From a virus: a DNA stretch of 22,020 nucleotides. Position numbers and translations under genes: made by a program. Below, in pieces: positions 15,449 through 21,283 of this stretch. The notes under the pieces were generated by a model. It saw only the letters and a program-made list of their open reading frames with translations, was not told where the DNA came from and did not search any database. Position 1 is the stretch's first letter; each line of letters opens with the position of its first letter. The DNA is taken from positions 1 to 22,020 of IMG/VR virus record IMGVR_UViG_3300017737_000096; one strand, 5' to 3'.

Positions 15449-15822
15449 TAGTCATCATCCTCTACAATAGCTTTAGGTGGCATAAGCATGACACCGCCTG
15501 ATGCTTCTACCTGCATCTTTTCTGTTTTCACCAGACCTACACGGTCAAGCAGTTCTTTAGCTGCAGACATCTTATCACGAATACCCAACTCAGTCGGGTC
15601 ATACAATGCACCTGTCATCGCCATCGCAGCTTTCGGCGCATTGCGAGCCATGTACATTTGTGTTGCCTCAAGGATTTCTTCTTTAAGACCTTTAATAATT
15701 TCCGAAGTACTAGAAGAGTCAGCATATCCCGCAATCTTTTTAGCTTGTACCATATCGCCGTTTGCCTGTTCAAACAAAACGTCTAAGAATACTTTTTGCT
15801 TCATTGTAAGTTCTCTAGCCAT
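15448..15822 (-). CDS. terS: Terminase small subunit-like protein
   Basis: 124 residues. The N-terminal part (MARELTMKQKVFLDVLFEQ, then NGDMVQAKKIAGYADSSS and EIIKGLKEEI) is the helix-turn-helix arrangement typical of TerS, in which repeated helices recognise the packaging site. A helical middle, with an RDKMSAAKELLDRVGLVK motif as found in many TerS proteins, ends in an acidic tail (VEDDD). The start shares a TAATG with the preceding 52-residue gene. One or two short genes separate it from terL, slightly unusual but within known variation. It would select phage DNA and regulate the large subunit. Confidence 0.75.
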   Translation of the reverse strand: MARELTMKQKVFLDVLFEQANGDMVQAKKIAGYADSSSTSEIIKGLKEEILEATQMYMARNAPKAAMAMTGALYDPTELGIRDKMSAAKELLDRVGLVKTEKMQVEASGGVMLMPPKAIVEDDD

Positions 15823-15980
15823 TAATCTGTAAGTTCCTTTACAAACTTCTTTACATTTTTTGCTGCCTTATTAATTTTATCCTCAATAGTATGAGGTAAA
15901 AAACTGGTTGTCTTATTTGGATTTTTACCTGTATGATACGTTTGACCTTTAGTACCTTTTACTTTAGTAATATATCCCAT
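15822..15980 (-). CDS. 52-residue basic protein
   Basis: A short frame from ATG 15980 to TAA at 15822, beginning MGYITKVKGTKGQTYHTG and ending KNVKKFVKELTD. It overlaps the lysozyme stop as TGATG and the small-terminase start as TAATG, so it fills the gap exactly and is almost surely translated. It is Lys-rich, with a predicted C-terminal helix and no membrane segment. The family is not recognised. Position between lysozyme and small terminase does not reveal a function. Confidence 0.75.
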   Translation of the reverse strand: MGYITKVKGTKGQTYHTGKNPNKTTSFLPHTIEDKINKAAKNVKKFVKELTD

Positions 15981-16465
15981 CAAAATTCTCCGTTGTGCAT
16001 TGCATTAGCCAGCTTTGTAGCCCGACCTTTTACCTGTCTAGCCCATCTGCTATCCAACATTTCCTTTGCGGCTACATCATACTGTTCTTCATGGATAGCT
16101 GCCCACATCTTTTTAAATTTACAAAGTCTAGGTACACCCAGATTAAATGCCATATCTATAACTATAAGTTGACGTACAGAGTCCAACCTGTCCACGCAAG
16201 GGTGCGCACGTACCAGTTCTTCCTCGACAATCTGCACGTCATTTGTTGCTAGATAGACCGCATCAGCTTCAGTGATTCCATATTCATACACGTGGTCAAT
16301 ACTAGGAATATCTAATTCATCTAGTTCCTGCTTTGTAATGCCACGGTCTTCTAGGTTTCGTCCGATACCAATAGTATCAATTCCAAGAGTGTCTTTATAT
16401 ACTTGCAGCTTTAAACCTTCTGCGGCTATAAGTTTTTCAATTAAGTAGTCTCTACGATATTTCAT
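15980..16465 (-). CDS. Endolysin, T4-type lysozyme (GH24)
   Basis: 161 residues from the ATG at 16465, which has an AGGGG site 10 bases upstream and forms an ATGA overlap with the preceding gene; a GTG nine codons upstream is less likely. The catalytic triad of T4 lysozyme is visible at the expected spacing: Glu16, Asp25 and Thr31 in EGLKLQVYKD...IDTIGIG. The end includes MAFNLGVPRLCKFKKMW and RWARQVKGRATKLANAM, matching the family C-terminal domain. No signal peptide, so release needs a holin, and holin-type genes lie just upstream. It cleaves the glycan strands of peptidoglycan to lyse the host. Confidence 0.92.
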   Translation of the reverse strand: MKYRRDYLIEKLIAAEGLKLQVYKDTLGIDTIGIGRNLEDRGITKQELDELDIPSIDHVYEYGITEADAVYLATNDVQIVEEELVRAHPCVDRLDSVRQLIVIDMAFNLGVPRLCKFKKMWAAIHEEQYDVAAKEMLDSRWARQVKGRATKLANAMHNGEF

Positions 16466-16656
16466 ATACCAACAGCCCCTATTATACCACACGTATAATT
16501 AATAGTTTTCCAAGCACCATCAGATGGTATGCTTTCATGTATAGCCTTTATTTCCAAACACTCAGGCTCACCATCAAACCACTGAATAGTCTGTTTATAA
16601 CATTCTCCTTGCGGAGTACAGGCTGTTAATACTAATGCCCAAATTATTGCAGTCAT
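16462..16656 (-). CDS. Small exported or lipoprotein-like protein of the lysis region
   Basis: 64 residues. A hydrophobic N-terminus (MTAIIWALVLTAC) ends in LTAC, which fits a lipobox with Cys13; three further cysteines follow. The remaining sequence (CYKQTIQWFDGEPECLEIKAIHESIP and DGAWKTINYTCG, read in two parts) I recall from small proteins next to holins in marine phages. Start and stop form ATGA overlaps with both neighbours. A short lipoprotein in a lysis cassette suggests an outer-membrane spanin-like role, but no matching inner-membrane partner overlaps it, so this stays speculative. A disulfide-rich periplasmic protein is the alternative. Confidence 0.75.
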   Translation of the reverse strand: MTAIIWALVLTACTPQGECYKQTIQWFDGEPECLEIKAIHESIPSDGAWKTINYTCGIIGAVGI

Positions 16657-16859
16657 TTTTGTTCATGCCCCATCCATACAGCAAAGGCACCAGTCATTGC
16701 ACCAACTACAGTAGATACGAATGCAGTCTGCTGTGTTGTAGCTGCTGGGCCTAAGTCCATAAACCACTGCACAACTTGATAGGCCATAAATGTCATAGCT
16801 AACATCATTGCTCTAGGTAGCAGTTTCCACGCTAGAATCTTTTCCATTGTGTACGTCAT
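16653..16859 (-). CDS. Small two-helix membrane protein, holin-like
   Basis: 68 residues with two likely transmembrane helices: about 13-33 (LLPRAMMLAMTFMAYQVVQWF) is split here by RAMM, and about 43-62 holds FVSTVVGAMTGAFAVW, ending GHEQK. The layout (two membrane segments, short, charged tail) fits a small class II-type holin or antiholin. It overlaps the holin upstream and the lipoprotein-like gene downstream by ATGA. An in-frame ATG at codon 5 offers a dual start, a known regulatory device in holins, but this is only a possibility here. Confidence 0.72.
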   Translation of the reverse strand: MTYTMEKILAWKLLPRAMMLAMTFMAYQVVQWFMDLGPAATTQQTAFVSTVVGAMTGAFAVWMGHEQK

Positions 16860-17239
16860 TTTTTACCAAAGAATTTTGTAGCTGAACGTACTCCAAAAGA
16901 AGCGGCAACGATAACGCCCAAGGAATATTGATACCACTCAGGCATTGCTTGTAACTGTAGGAATCCATTTGCCACCACCTCTTCCATGCCGGGAATAAAT
17001 GCCAGTATCAAGGGGATGCTGAAAAGAATAGTAAGCCACTCATCCTTCCATGAAGATGCGCTACCTTTAGCCATCTCCAAATCCCAGTCAATTTCACCCG
17101 TAGCTTTTTTCTGCATCACGATAGCTTCCGCTTCTGCTTTGGCTACACGTGTCTTTGCTTGGGCTTTCTTTTCTTCTACCTTGCCCGACATCCATGTGCC
17201 AGCAAGTTCTGCAATTGGTCCAATAAGTAAATTAAGCAT
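16856..17239 (-). CDS. Holin, GTA 3TM type
   Basis: 127 residues. An N-terminal amphipathic/hydrophobic part (MLNLLIGPIAELAGTWM) is followed by a charged helix, then DEWLTILFSIPLILAFIPG (about 66-84), and YSLGVIVAASFGVRSATKFF (about 104-123). The WKDEWLTILFSIP and LGVIVAASFGVRS blocks are the pattern I associate with the three-TM holin family found in gene transfer agents and marine phages (PF11351 from memory). It would permeabilise the inner membrane so the lysozyme can reach peptidoglycan. Start overlaps the upstream stop as TAATG. Confidence 0.8.
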   Translation of the reverse strand: MLNLLIGPIAELAGTWMSGKVEEKKAQAKTRVAKAEAEAIVMQKKATGEIDWDLEMAKGSASSWKDEWLTILFSIPLILAFIPGMEEVVANGFLQLQAMPEWYQYSLGVIVAASFGVRSATKFFGKK

Positions 17240-17487
17240 TAGGCTCCCCGTCTGAACTTTGCGGTTTTCTTTGATATACTTTTAGGCTGCTTGACGAATT
17301 GCTTACCAGCACGAGTTCCTGCTCTTTTAGCACGAGTGGTGGCGGCGTATTCTTGCGGCGAAAGCGATTTGATAGCAGCCTCTGGTAAGTAACGCTCACC
17401 TGTTTTGGCGGAAGGTTTCCCACTCTTGGTTCTCCACTTTTGCTTCGTCCAGTTCTTTAAACTTTGTTGTGGTGATTTTAATGCCAT
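17239..17487 (-). CDS. 82-residue basic phage protein, possibly leaderless
   Basis: 82 residues, strongly basic. The core (KWRTKSGKPSAKTGERYLP, then SLSPQEYAATTRAKRAGTR and KQFVKQPKSISKKTAKFR) is a widespread short phage protein that I recognise from marine phages without a firm function. No ribosome binding site precedes the ATG; the upstream promoter puts the transcription start at or beside the A of the ATG, so the transcript may be leaderless. It begins 20 bases after the coiled-coil membrane gene and couples to the holin by TAATG. DNA- or RNA-binding is plausible from charge. Confidence 0.8.
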   Translation of the reverse strand: MALKSPQQSLKNWTKQKWRTKSGKPSAKTGERYLPEAAIKSLSPQEYAATTRAKRAGTRAGKQFVKQPKSISKKTAKFRRGA

Positions 17488-17493
17488 GAATAA

Positions 17494-17522
17494 GTTATAC
17501 CATTATCCTACACAATTGTCAA
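17494..17522 (-). promoter_or_regulatory. Sigma70 promoter with extended -10 before the lysis genes
   Basis: Minus strand: TTGACA at 17522-17517, 17 bases, TATAAC at 17499-17494, with TGG before the -10 (extended element). 11 of 12 bases match. The -35 is read as Leu-Thr at the end of the upstream gene. Only 6 bases separate the -10 from the ATG at 17487. It would supply the holin, lysozyme and terminase genes. Confidence 0.75.
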
Positions 17523-17981
17523 GAGAAAAATTAAAAGACCTATACCTATAGCAGCTATTAGTCCTATACCTGCGGCAATCTTTATGTTCTCCATCATTTC
17601 ATTGTGCCGCTTTATTGCTTCACGTTTTGCTTGCAGCGCAGCTTCTTTTGCTTCTTGTATACGCTTAGTTCTAATATCTACAATACTTTGCCACGTACCG
17701 GGGCCAAAGCGTAAGTCAATCATAGTGCGCATCTCTTGTATTTTTTCTTGCGCTAGTCTAGCATCTATAACTTCTTGTGCTACAGATTGTATTCCAAACT
17801 GGTCGGCTATACCTGAACCAGATTTCTTAGCCCTTTGTTGCTGTACTTGCTTCTCGCCCTCAAGTAGATTGTCTACGTACTTTGCGATGTCGCCAATATC
17901 GTTGGCGGTATTGATGGTAGATTTAATACCATCTACGGCACTCTTCACCAGTGCAATACCCGCAAGGGCTTCTGCAATCAT
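17508..17981 (-). CDS. Coiled-coil protein with C-terminal membrane anchor
   Basis: 157 residues. An N-terminal weakly hydrophobic helix (EALAGIALVKSAVDGI) is followed by a long charged helical region rich in Gln/Lys/Glu including RFGPGTWQSIVDIRTKRIQEA, a motif I recall from marine phage proteins near lysis genes. The C-terminus is a clear transmembrane segment (GIGLIAAIGIGLLIFLLTIV). A GAGGAA site lies about 6 bases before the ATG. Topology (cytoplasmic coiled coil, tail anchor) would suit a lysis regulator or a virion membrane-associated protein. Function unknown. Confidence 0.75.
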   Translation of the reverse strand: MIAEALAGIALVKSAVDGIKSTINTANDIGDIAKYVDNLLEGEKQVQQQRAKKSGSGIADQFGIQSVAQEVIDARLAQEKIQEMRTMIDLRFGPGTWQSIVDIRTKRIQEAKEAALQAKREAIKRHNEMMENIKIAAGIGLIAAIGIGLLIFLLTIV

Positions 17982-18018
17982 CTCTGTTCCTCATTGGTTG
18001 GTTGATAGTCATTTGTTT

Positions 18019-19098
18019 TTATGCTGCCAGTGCGGGATTACTAGCATCCAGTTGCATCCACTTAGACCACTCTGCGTAGTAGTGGCGCATACCTACTTCA
18101 TCGTGGATTGTGCTATTTTCATGTCGTCCATGCAAGATGTTACGGGGTTCTGTACCTTCTCGCATTGTAGTACCTTGACCTGCGACACCAATCAGGTCTT
18201 CATGTAAGTTTCTACCAAACGGTCCCCAGATTGAGTTGTGATGTTTGATACGTGTCTGTCGTTCTTCAGGGGTATCTTTCTTTAAGCCGTAGCCACGGAA
18301 CTCAATTAGTACTTTGTTTGGTCCTAGCGGTGTTACGCTGTCACTACGATACGCACTGCCACGTAGGTTAAAGTTGTAGCCGGGAAATAAGTCTACCATA
18401 TACCACTGGTTAGGTGGAAGGTTAGGAAAACTGAGTTCTCCTCTGTCTTCAAAACCATCGTACTCTTCGTAGTTAACTGTAAAGCTACTGACGTTGACGT
18501 GTCCGTTATCGAATGGAATATTTTTTCTAGCAAAGTACTCATCGTTAAATCCTGACACACGGTTAAAGTAATGCATAAAGTCGTGGTAGAACTCTGAGTT
18601 AGTATCGTGCCACAATTTGTAGTTAGTGTCTATTACTGCCTTGTGATAGTGAAACACTTCCATCTCTTCAGTATCAATGGCATCAGCAATACAATCAAAC
18701 GCACCTGCTGTCCATTCATCTACGCTTTGTGTAGGGTTAGGGTCTAGTGTCACCCACACCATTCCGCCATGTTTTACTTCTGTGTTAAGTTTTACAAAGT
18801 CTTGCATTATAAATTGAACACGAGACATTGACCCAGAAGGAGTGGTGTGTTTATCCGTGTTGAGGTATCCCTGAATATAGTCACCATTGTTTATAGCTAT
18901 TACAGGTTTACCCGCAATAGATGTAGTTTTAAAATTACCCGCTTCTGGTAATTCAGACTTATGACACATAGGCACCCAAACTTTAGAAAATATGTTTTCT
19001 TGTTCCTGCTCATACAGGCTGTGGTCAGAATATATAAGTGAATTGATGTGTTCTACTTTAGGTTTCTTTGTCCAGTCTTTATGATTACGTGGTGCCAT
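18019..19098 (-). CDS. Rieske-type oxygenase homologue lacking the Rieske cluster
   Basis: 359 residues, against about 400-450 in ring-hydroxylating oxygenase alpha subunits. Residues 23-70 follow the family N-terminus (YEQEQENIFSKVWVPMCHKS, then ELPEAGNF and IAGKPVIAI). Where CxH and CxxH should bind 2Fe-2S, residues 78-118 run from GYLNTDKHTTPSGS straight to HGGMVWVTLDP; only two cysteines (45, 136) exist and neither fits. The catalytic domain remains: NYKLWHDTNSEFYHDFMH at 159-176 gives His172 and His176, Glu169 as the bridging acid, and Asp301 in HEDLIGVAGQG as the third ligand. So a mononuclear iron site is plausible but its normal electron supply is gone. It is intact, without frameshift, embedded in the late operon. 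Substrate unknown; a host-metabolism gene or a non-catalytic protein are both open. Confidence 0.85.
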   Translation of the reverse strand: MAPRNHKDWTKKPKVEHINSLIYSDHSLYEQEQENIFSKVWVPMCHKSELPEAGNFKTTSIAGKPVIAINNGDYIQGYLNTDKHTTPSGSMSRVQFIMQDFVKLNTEVKHGGMVWVTLDPNPTQSVDEWTAGAFDCIADAIDTEEMEVFHYHKAVIDTNYKLWHDTNSEFYHDFMHYFNRVSGFNDEYFARKNIPFDNGHVNVSSFTVNYEEYDGFEDRGELSFPNLPPNQWYMVDLFPGYNFNLRGSAYRSDSVTPLGPNKVLIEFRGYGLKKDTPEERQTRIKHHNSIWGPFGRNLHEDLIGVAGQGTTMREGTEPRNILHGRHENSTIHDEVGMRHYYAEWSKWMQLDASNPALAA

Positions 19099-19101
19099 AG
19101 T

Positions 19102-19296
19102 TTACTCTACAATCTCCAATATATTACCATCTTCTATTTTAACTTTTAATTCTTTGCAAGACCACTTTTCTGAATAGCCTACATTACGATGTATTTTTCT
19201 TCGGATAGAAAGACATTCAGAAAGCGAAGGGTACGGTGTGTATTCAACCTTCTCACCATTCATTACCAATAATAAAACAAAAGTAAGTTCAACCAC
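19102..19296 (-). CDS. Small protein with hydrophobic N-terminus
   Basis: 64 residues from a GTG at 19296 overlapping the upstream stop by 8 bases. A short hydrophobic start (ELTFVLLLVMNGE) suggests a signal peptide or membrane insertion, followed by a charged region with two cysteines (SLSECLSIRRK and EKWSCKELKVK). The fold resembles other small cysteine-containing exported phage proteins such as that at 16462-16656. No lipobox is seen. It ends 3 bases before the oxygenase-like gene. Function unknown; a spanin-like pair with the upstream membrane protein is a weak possibility. Confidence 0.65.
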   Translation of the reverse strand: MVELTFVLLLVMNGEKVEYTPYPSLSECLSIRRKIHRNVGYSEKWSCKELKVKIEDGNILEIVE

Positions 19297-19684
19297 CGTT
19301 CCGCAACTTCTCTATATTCTCTTCAAGGCTAGTAATCCGTTTTTCATAAAACTCTAGCGTTAGTTTTTGTTGCTGGTCATATGGTGCTTTACCGCCCTCT
19401 ATTTCATTCTGCAACTTTTCTAGTTCGCTAGCTATGTGTTCAATCAACATAAACTGTTCACTGTCTGCTGGTAAGCTACCCATCTCACCACGAGGCCACT
19501 TAATGCGGAACTCTGTATTTTGTTCCAAATCAGCCTCCATCATAGTGAGGCTAGTTTCTAGCTGATTCAGCCTTTCTATAATACCAAAGTATGCCCACGT
19601 TGCCACAGATGCGGCAGCAACCATGCTTATGATATTACGTAGAGGTAATGCAACCTCTGTATTCTCATTGAGTTTCGTTGGCAT
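19289..19684 (-). CDS. Membrane-anchored coiled-coil protein
   Basis: 131 residues. One N-terminal transmembrane helix at about 15-35 (LRNIISMVAAASVATWAYFG), then long heptad-like helices (RLNQLETSLTMMEADLEQ, and ITSLEENIEKLRN at the end) with a conserved-looking insert FRIKWPRGEMGSLPADSEQ. This topology (N-in anchor, periplasmic coiled coil) is shared by i-spanins, and the next gene overlaps it by 8 bases, but the partner lacks a lipobox. I recall the WPRGEMGSLPADSEQ block from marine phage proteins of unknown role. The ATG lies 20 bases inside the upstream gene. Confidence 0.72.
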   Translation of the reverse strand: MPTKLNENTEVALPLRNIISMVAAASVATWAYFGIIERLNQLETSLTMMEADLEQNTEFRIKWPRGEMGSLPADSEQFMLIEHIASELEKLQNEIEGGKAPYDQQQKLTLEFYEKRITSLEENIEKLRNGG

Positions 19685-19856
19685 TTGGTGTCACTGTTGT
19701 GCAAAAGCACTCTTCCCTTGAATTGTCAAACCCATGCTCTGTCAATGCCACATGGCATTTAGACAGCCACTTATGGGTGTCATGCACTTTTGTTTCTACC
19801 TCTACTGCATTGGCAGTTATGACGCAGAACATTACAACGCTAAGACTTGTAGCCAC
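19665..19856 (-). CDS. Small secreted cysteine-containing protein
   Basis: 63 residues if translation begins at the GTG at 19856, chosen because AGAAGG lies 6 bases upstream; ATG at 19832 (55 residues) and a GTG at 19922 are alternatives. The N-terminus SLSVVMFCVITANA looks like a signal peptide with cleavage after ANA, followed by a short domain with three cysteines (KCHVALTEHGFDNSREECFC). It overlaps the gene before by 17 bases and the gene after by 20. Likely periplasmic. Family not recognised. Confidence 0.6.
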   Translation of the reverse strand: MATSLSVVMFCVITANAVEVETKVHDTHKWLSKCHVALTEHGFDNSREECFCTTVTPNANETQ

Positions 19857-20064
19857 CGCCAGCCTTCTTATAAGCAGACGCAAGCATTTGGGCTTTACGT
19901 GCTGACCACTGACCTGCGCCACCGCCTTTAGTGCCAGCCTTGATACGATTAAACTGCCGCTTACGCATTGCAGGTTTTGTGTAGTTACCTGCAGCGTTTA
20001 CAGTCGAACCGCCTTTAGACATACGCATCTTTTTCTTTGCAGGTGCTTTCTTTCTAGGTGCCAT
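19840..20064 (-). CDS. Small basic QWSARKAQ protein
   Basis: 74 residues, very basic. It opens MAPRKKAPAKKKMRMSKGG, then a compact C-terminal module: TKPAMRKRQFNRIKAGTKG and GQWSARKAQMLASAYKKAGGGY. I recall this QWSARKAQ...GGGYK module in many marine phage and some giant-virus proteins, of unknown function. A clean AGGAG site lies 6 bases before the ATG. Charge suggests nucleic-acid binding. It starts 8 bases after the preceding gene. Confidence 0.8.
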   Translation of the reverse strand: MAPRKKAPAKKKMRMSKGGSTVNAAGNYTKPAMRKRQFNRIKAGTKGGGAGQWSARKAQMLASAYKKAGGGYKS

Positions 20065-20072
20065 AATTACTC

Positions 20073-20432
20073 CTATGCATTAGGGTCAAAGAACTCTTCA
20101 GCCGCCACTACAACTGTCAACTCATTTGCTGTGCCAGCAGCTACAATTATCTTATCACCTGCGTGTATGTACAAGGGTTTATCTACCGTGAATATATTTT
20201 CAGAAGACTTACCAGATACATTATGTGCAGAAAACAGTGTATGCGTTGTAGTTGTGGCAGCTTCGTGATACTTGAGTGTGTAAGCTATATTGCCAGAGTT
20301 GTCGTTGCTAATCATCAAGTTTTCTACGTGAGATGAAAAGTTTGCAGGTACGACATAGCAATCAGTGTCACCTGTAGTTGTAAGTGCTGTTGCGTGTGTT
20401 ACAAACTTTGAGCCGCCATTTAATACGGGCAT
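20073..20432 (-). CDS. Beta-rich structural-type protein
   Basis: 119 residues with no charged helices, Thr/Asn/Ala-rich strands (THATALTTTGDTDCYVVPA, ENLMISNDNSGNIAYTLKYH) and an end reading YIHAGDKIIVAAGTANELTVVV. The strand order and the PGD/AGD-like turn before the final strands match the protein at 1047-1391 in the fibre cluster, so a shared fold is likely though similarity is low. The ATG is in a TAATG with the 39-residue gene. A minor virion or decoration protein is the best inference. Confidence 0.7.
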   Translation of the reverse strand: MPVLNGGSKFVTHATALTTTGDTDCYVVPANFSSHVENLMISNDNSGNIAYTLKYHEAATTTTHTLFSAHNVSGKSSENIFTVDKPLYIHAGDKIIVAAGTANELTVVVAAEEFFDPNA

Positions 20433-20551
20433 TACTTATTCCAGTCTAGCACATCTCTGTGCTTCTTCCAGAACCAGTTACCAATAGCAGTGAAGGGCTT
20501 GCCCATATAGAGCAAGGCCCATCCAAAATATTTTACTGCTTGCTTCCTCAT
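20432..20551 (-). CDS. 39-residue small protein
   Basis: A short frame from ATG 20551 to TAA at 20432: begins MRKQAVKYFGWALLYMGK and ends KKHRDVLDWNK. It overlaps the previous gene as ATGA and the next as TAATG, filling the gap exactly. It is aromatic and basic, with an amphipathic or short membrane-associating helix (VKYFGWALLYMG). The family is not recognised. Tight coupling on both sides is the main evidence that it is real. Confidence 0.75.
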   Translation of the reverse strand: MRKQAVKYFGWALLYMGKPFTAIGNWFWKKHRDVLDWNK

Positions 20552-20766
20552 TTCTTTTTAGCCATCCCGCCACGCATCATTTTCTTTTTAGCCATTTTAG
20601 CCATTCCACCGCCACGCATACGCTTTGGTTGTACTGAGCCACCACGCATCATTTTCTTTGCCATTCCGCCACGTGCTTTATTTTGCACTGGAGTTTTAGG
20701 CAAAGGTATTCCTAATTCTTTTGCAAGTTTTTTTAATGCCGCCATTCGTTCTTCTCTACTAGCCAT
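20548..20766 (-). CDS. Small basic protein with MRGG repeats
   Basis: 72 residues. The first third is a normal helix (REERMAALKKLAKELGIP), the rest is built from Met/Arg/Gly/Lys repeats: RGGMAKKMMRGG, KRMRGGGMAKMAKKKMMRGG and MAKKK. The repeats recur as MMRGGM in the protein at 21550-21927. Such basic, flexible tails suggest binding of DNA or RNA or a capsid lumen role, but function is unknown. The start lies 8 bases inside the upstream gene. Confidence 0.75.
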   Translation of the reverse strand: MASREERMAALKKLAKELGIPLPKTPVQNKARGGMAKKMMRGGSVQPKRMRGGGMAKMAKKKMMRGGMAKKK

Positions 20767-21283
20767 TTCTAAGTTCCCTTCTATCTAATACTAGACTCTT
20801 ATACACTTCCTCTGGAAAGTGTTCGTAATACCCAGACTTTTCCAGACTCAATGCTGCATCGTCTAGCGTAGACAGTCTCTGTACAAACACCATGCAGTAC
20901 ACAAGACCCTCATCTGTTGCGTCCTCATCAACTAGGAAATCCAGACCCGCCTCTTCAGCGTCATAGTCTGGATGAAACACCATGAGGTGCATATCTTTAC
21001 CTGCTATAGACATGGCTTCGTTTATGCCATCGCAATACCCATCTAGGTATTCCATGTCAGGTAGGTATTGATTTGCCCACACTACTATGTCATAGTCGTG
21101 CTGCTCAAACTTTTTAACTTCAGCTATCAGACCCTCTAGCCCTGTATTAATACTAAAGGATACCTTATCGTCTAGCCATGCTTGTTTTGCATAGGGGCAG
21201 GGTGGTAGGCCGTTGAGTTTTGCATTTGGTACTTCAAGAAACTCATGTGACCACTTACGTATGTCAGCTTCTATCTCATGCAT
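20759..21283 (-). CDS. DUF1415-like protein with CPYAK and FHPDYD motifs
   Basis: 174 residues from the ATG at 21283 (8 bases inside the upstream gene); a TTG 12 codons earlier is less likely. Two landmarks, CPYAK at 29-33 and FHPDYD at 103-108, separated by an acidic middle (YLPDMEYLDGYCDGIN), match the pattern I recall of bacterial DUF1415 proteins (CPFAK ... FNDFLD ... FHPDYQ), whose function is unknown. Cys29 and His104 could bind metal or a cofactor, but this is inference. It is non-basic, unlike its neighbours, and looks like an enzyme rather than a virion protein. It may act together with the oxygenase-like gene downstream. Confidence 0.7.
   Translation of the reverse strand: MHEIEADIRKWSHEFLEVPNAKLNGLPPCPYAKQAWLDDKVSFSINTGLEGLIAEVKKFEQHDYDIVVWANQYLPDMEYLDGYCDGINEAMSIAGKDMHLMVFHPDYDAEEAGLDFLVDEDATDEGLVYCMVFVQRLSTLDDAALSLEKSGYYEHFPEEVYKSLVLDRRELRNG

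Noticed and set aside
18019-19098. Oxygenase gene as a decayed pseudogene
   Set aside because: Although the Rieske ligands are missing, the frame is open over 359 codons, the catalytic region is well kept and the gene is packed tightly in the operon.
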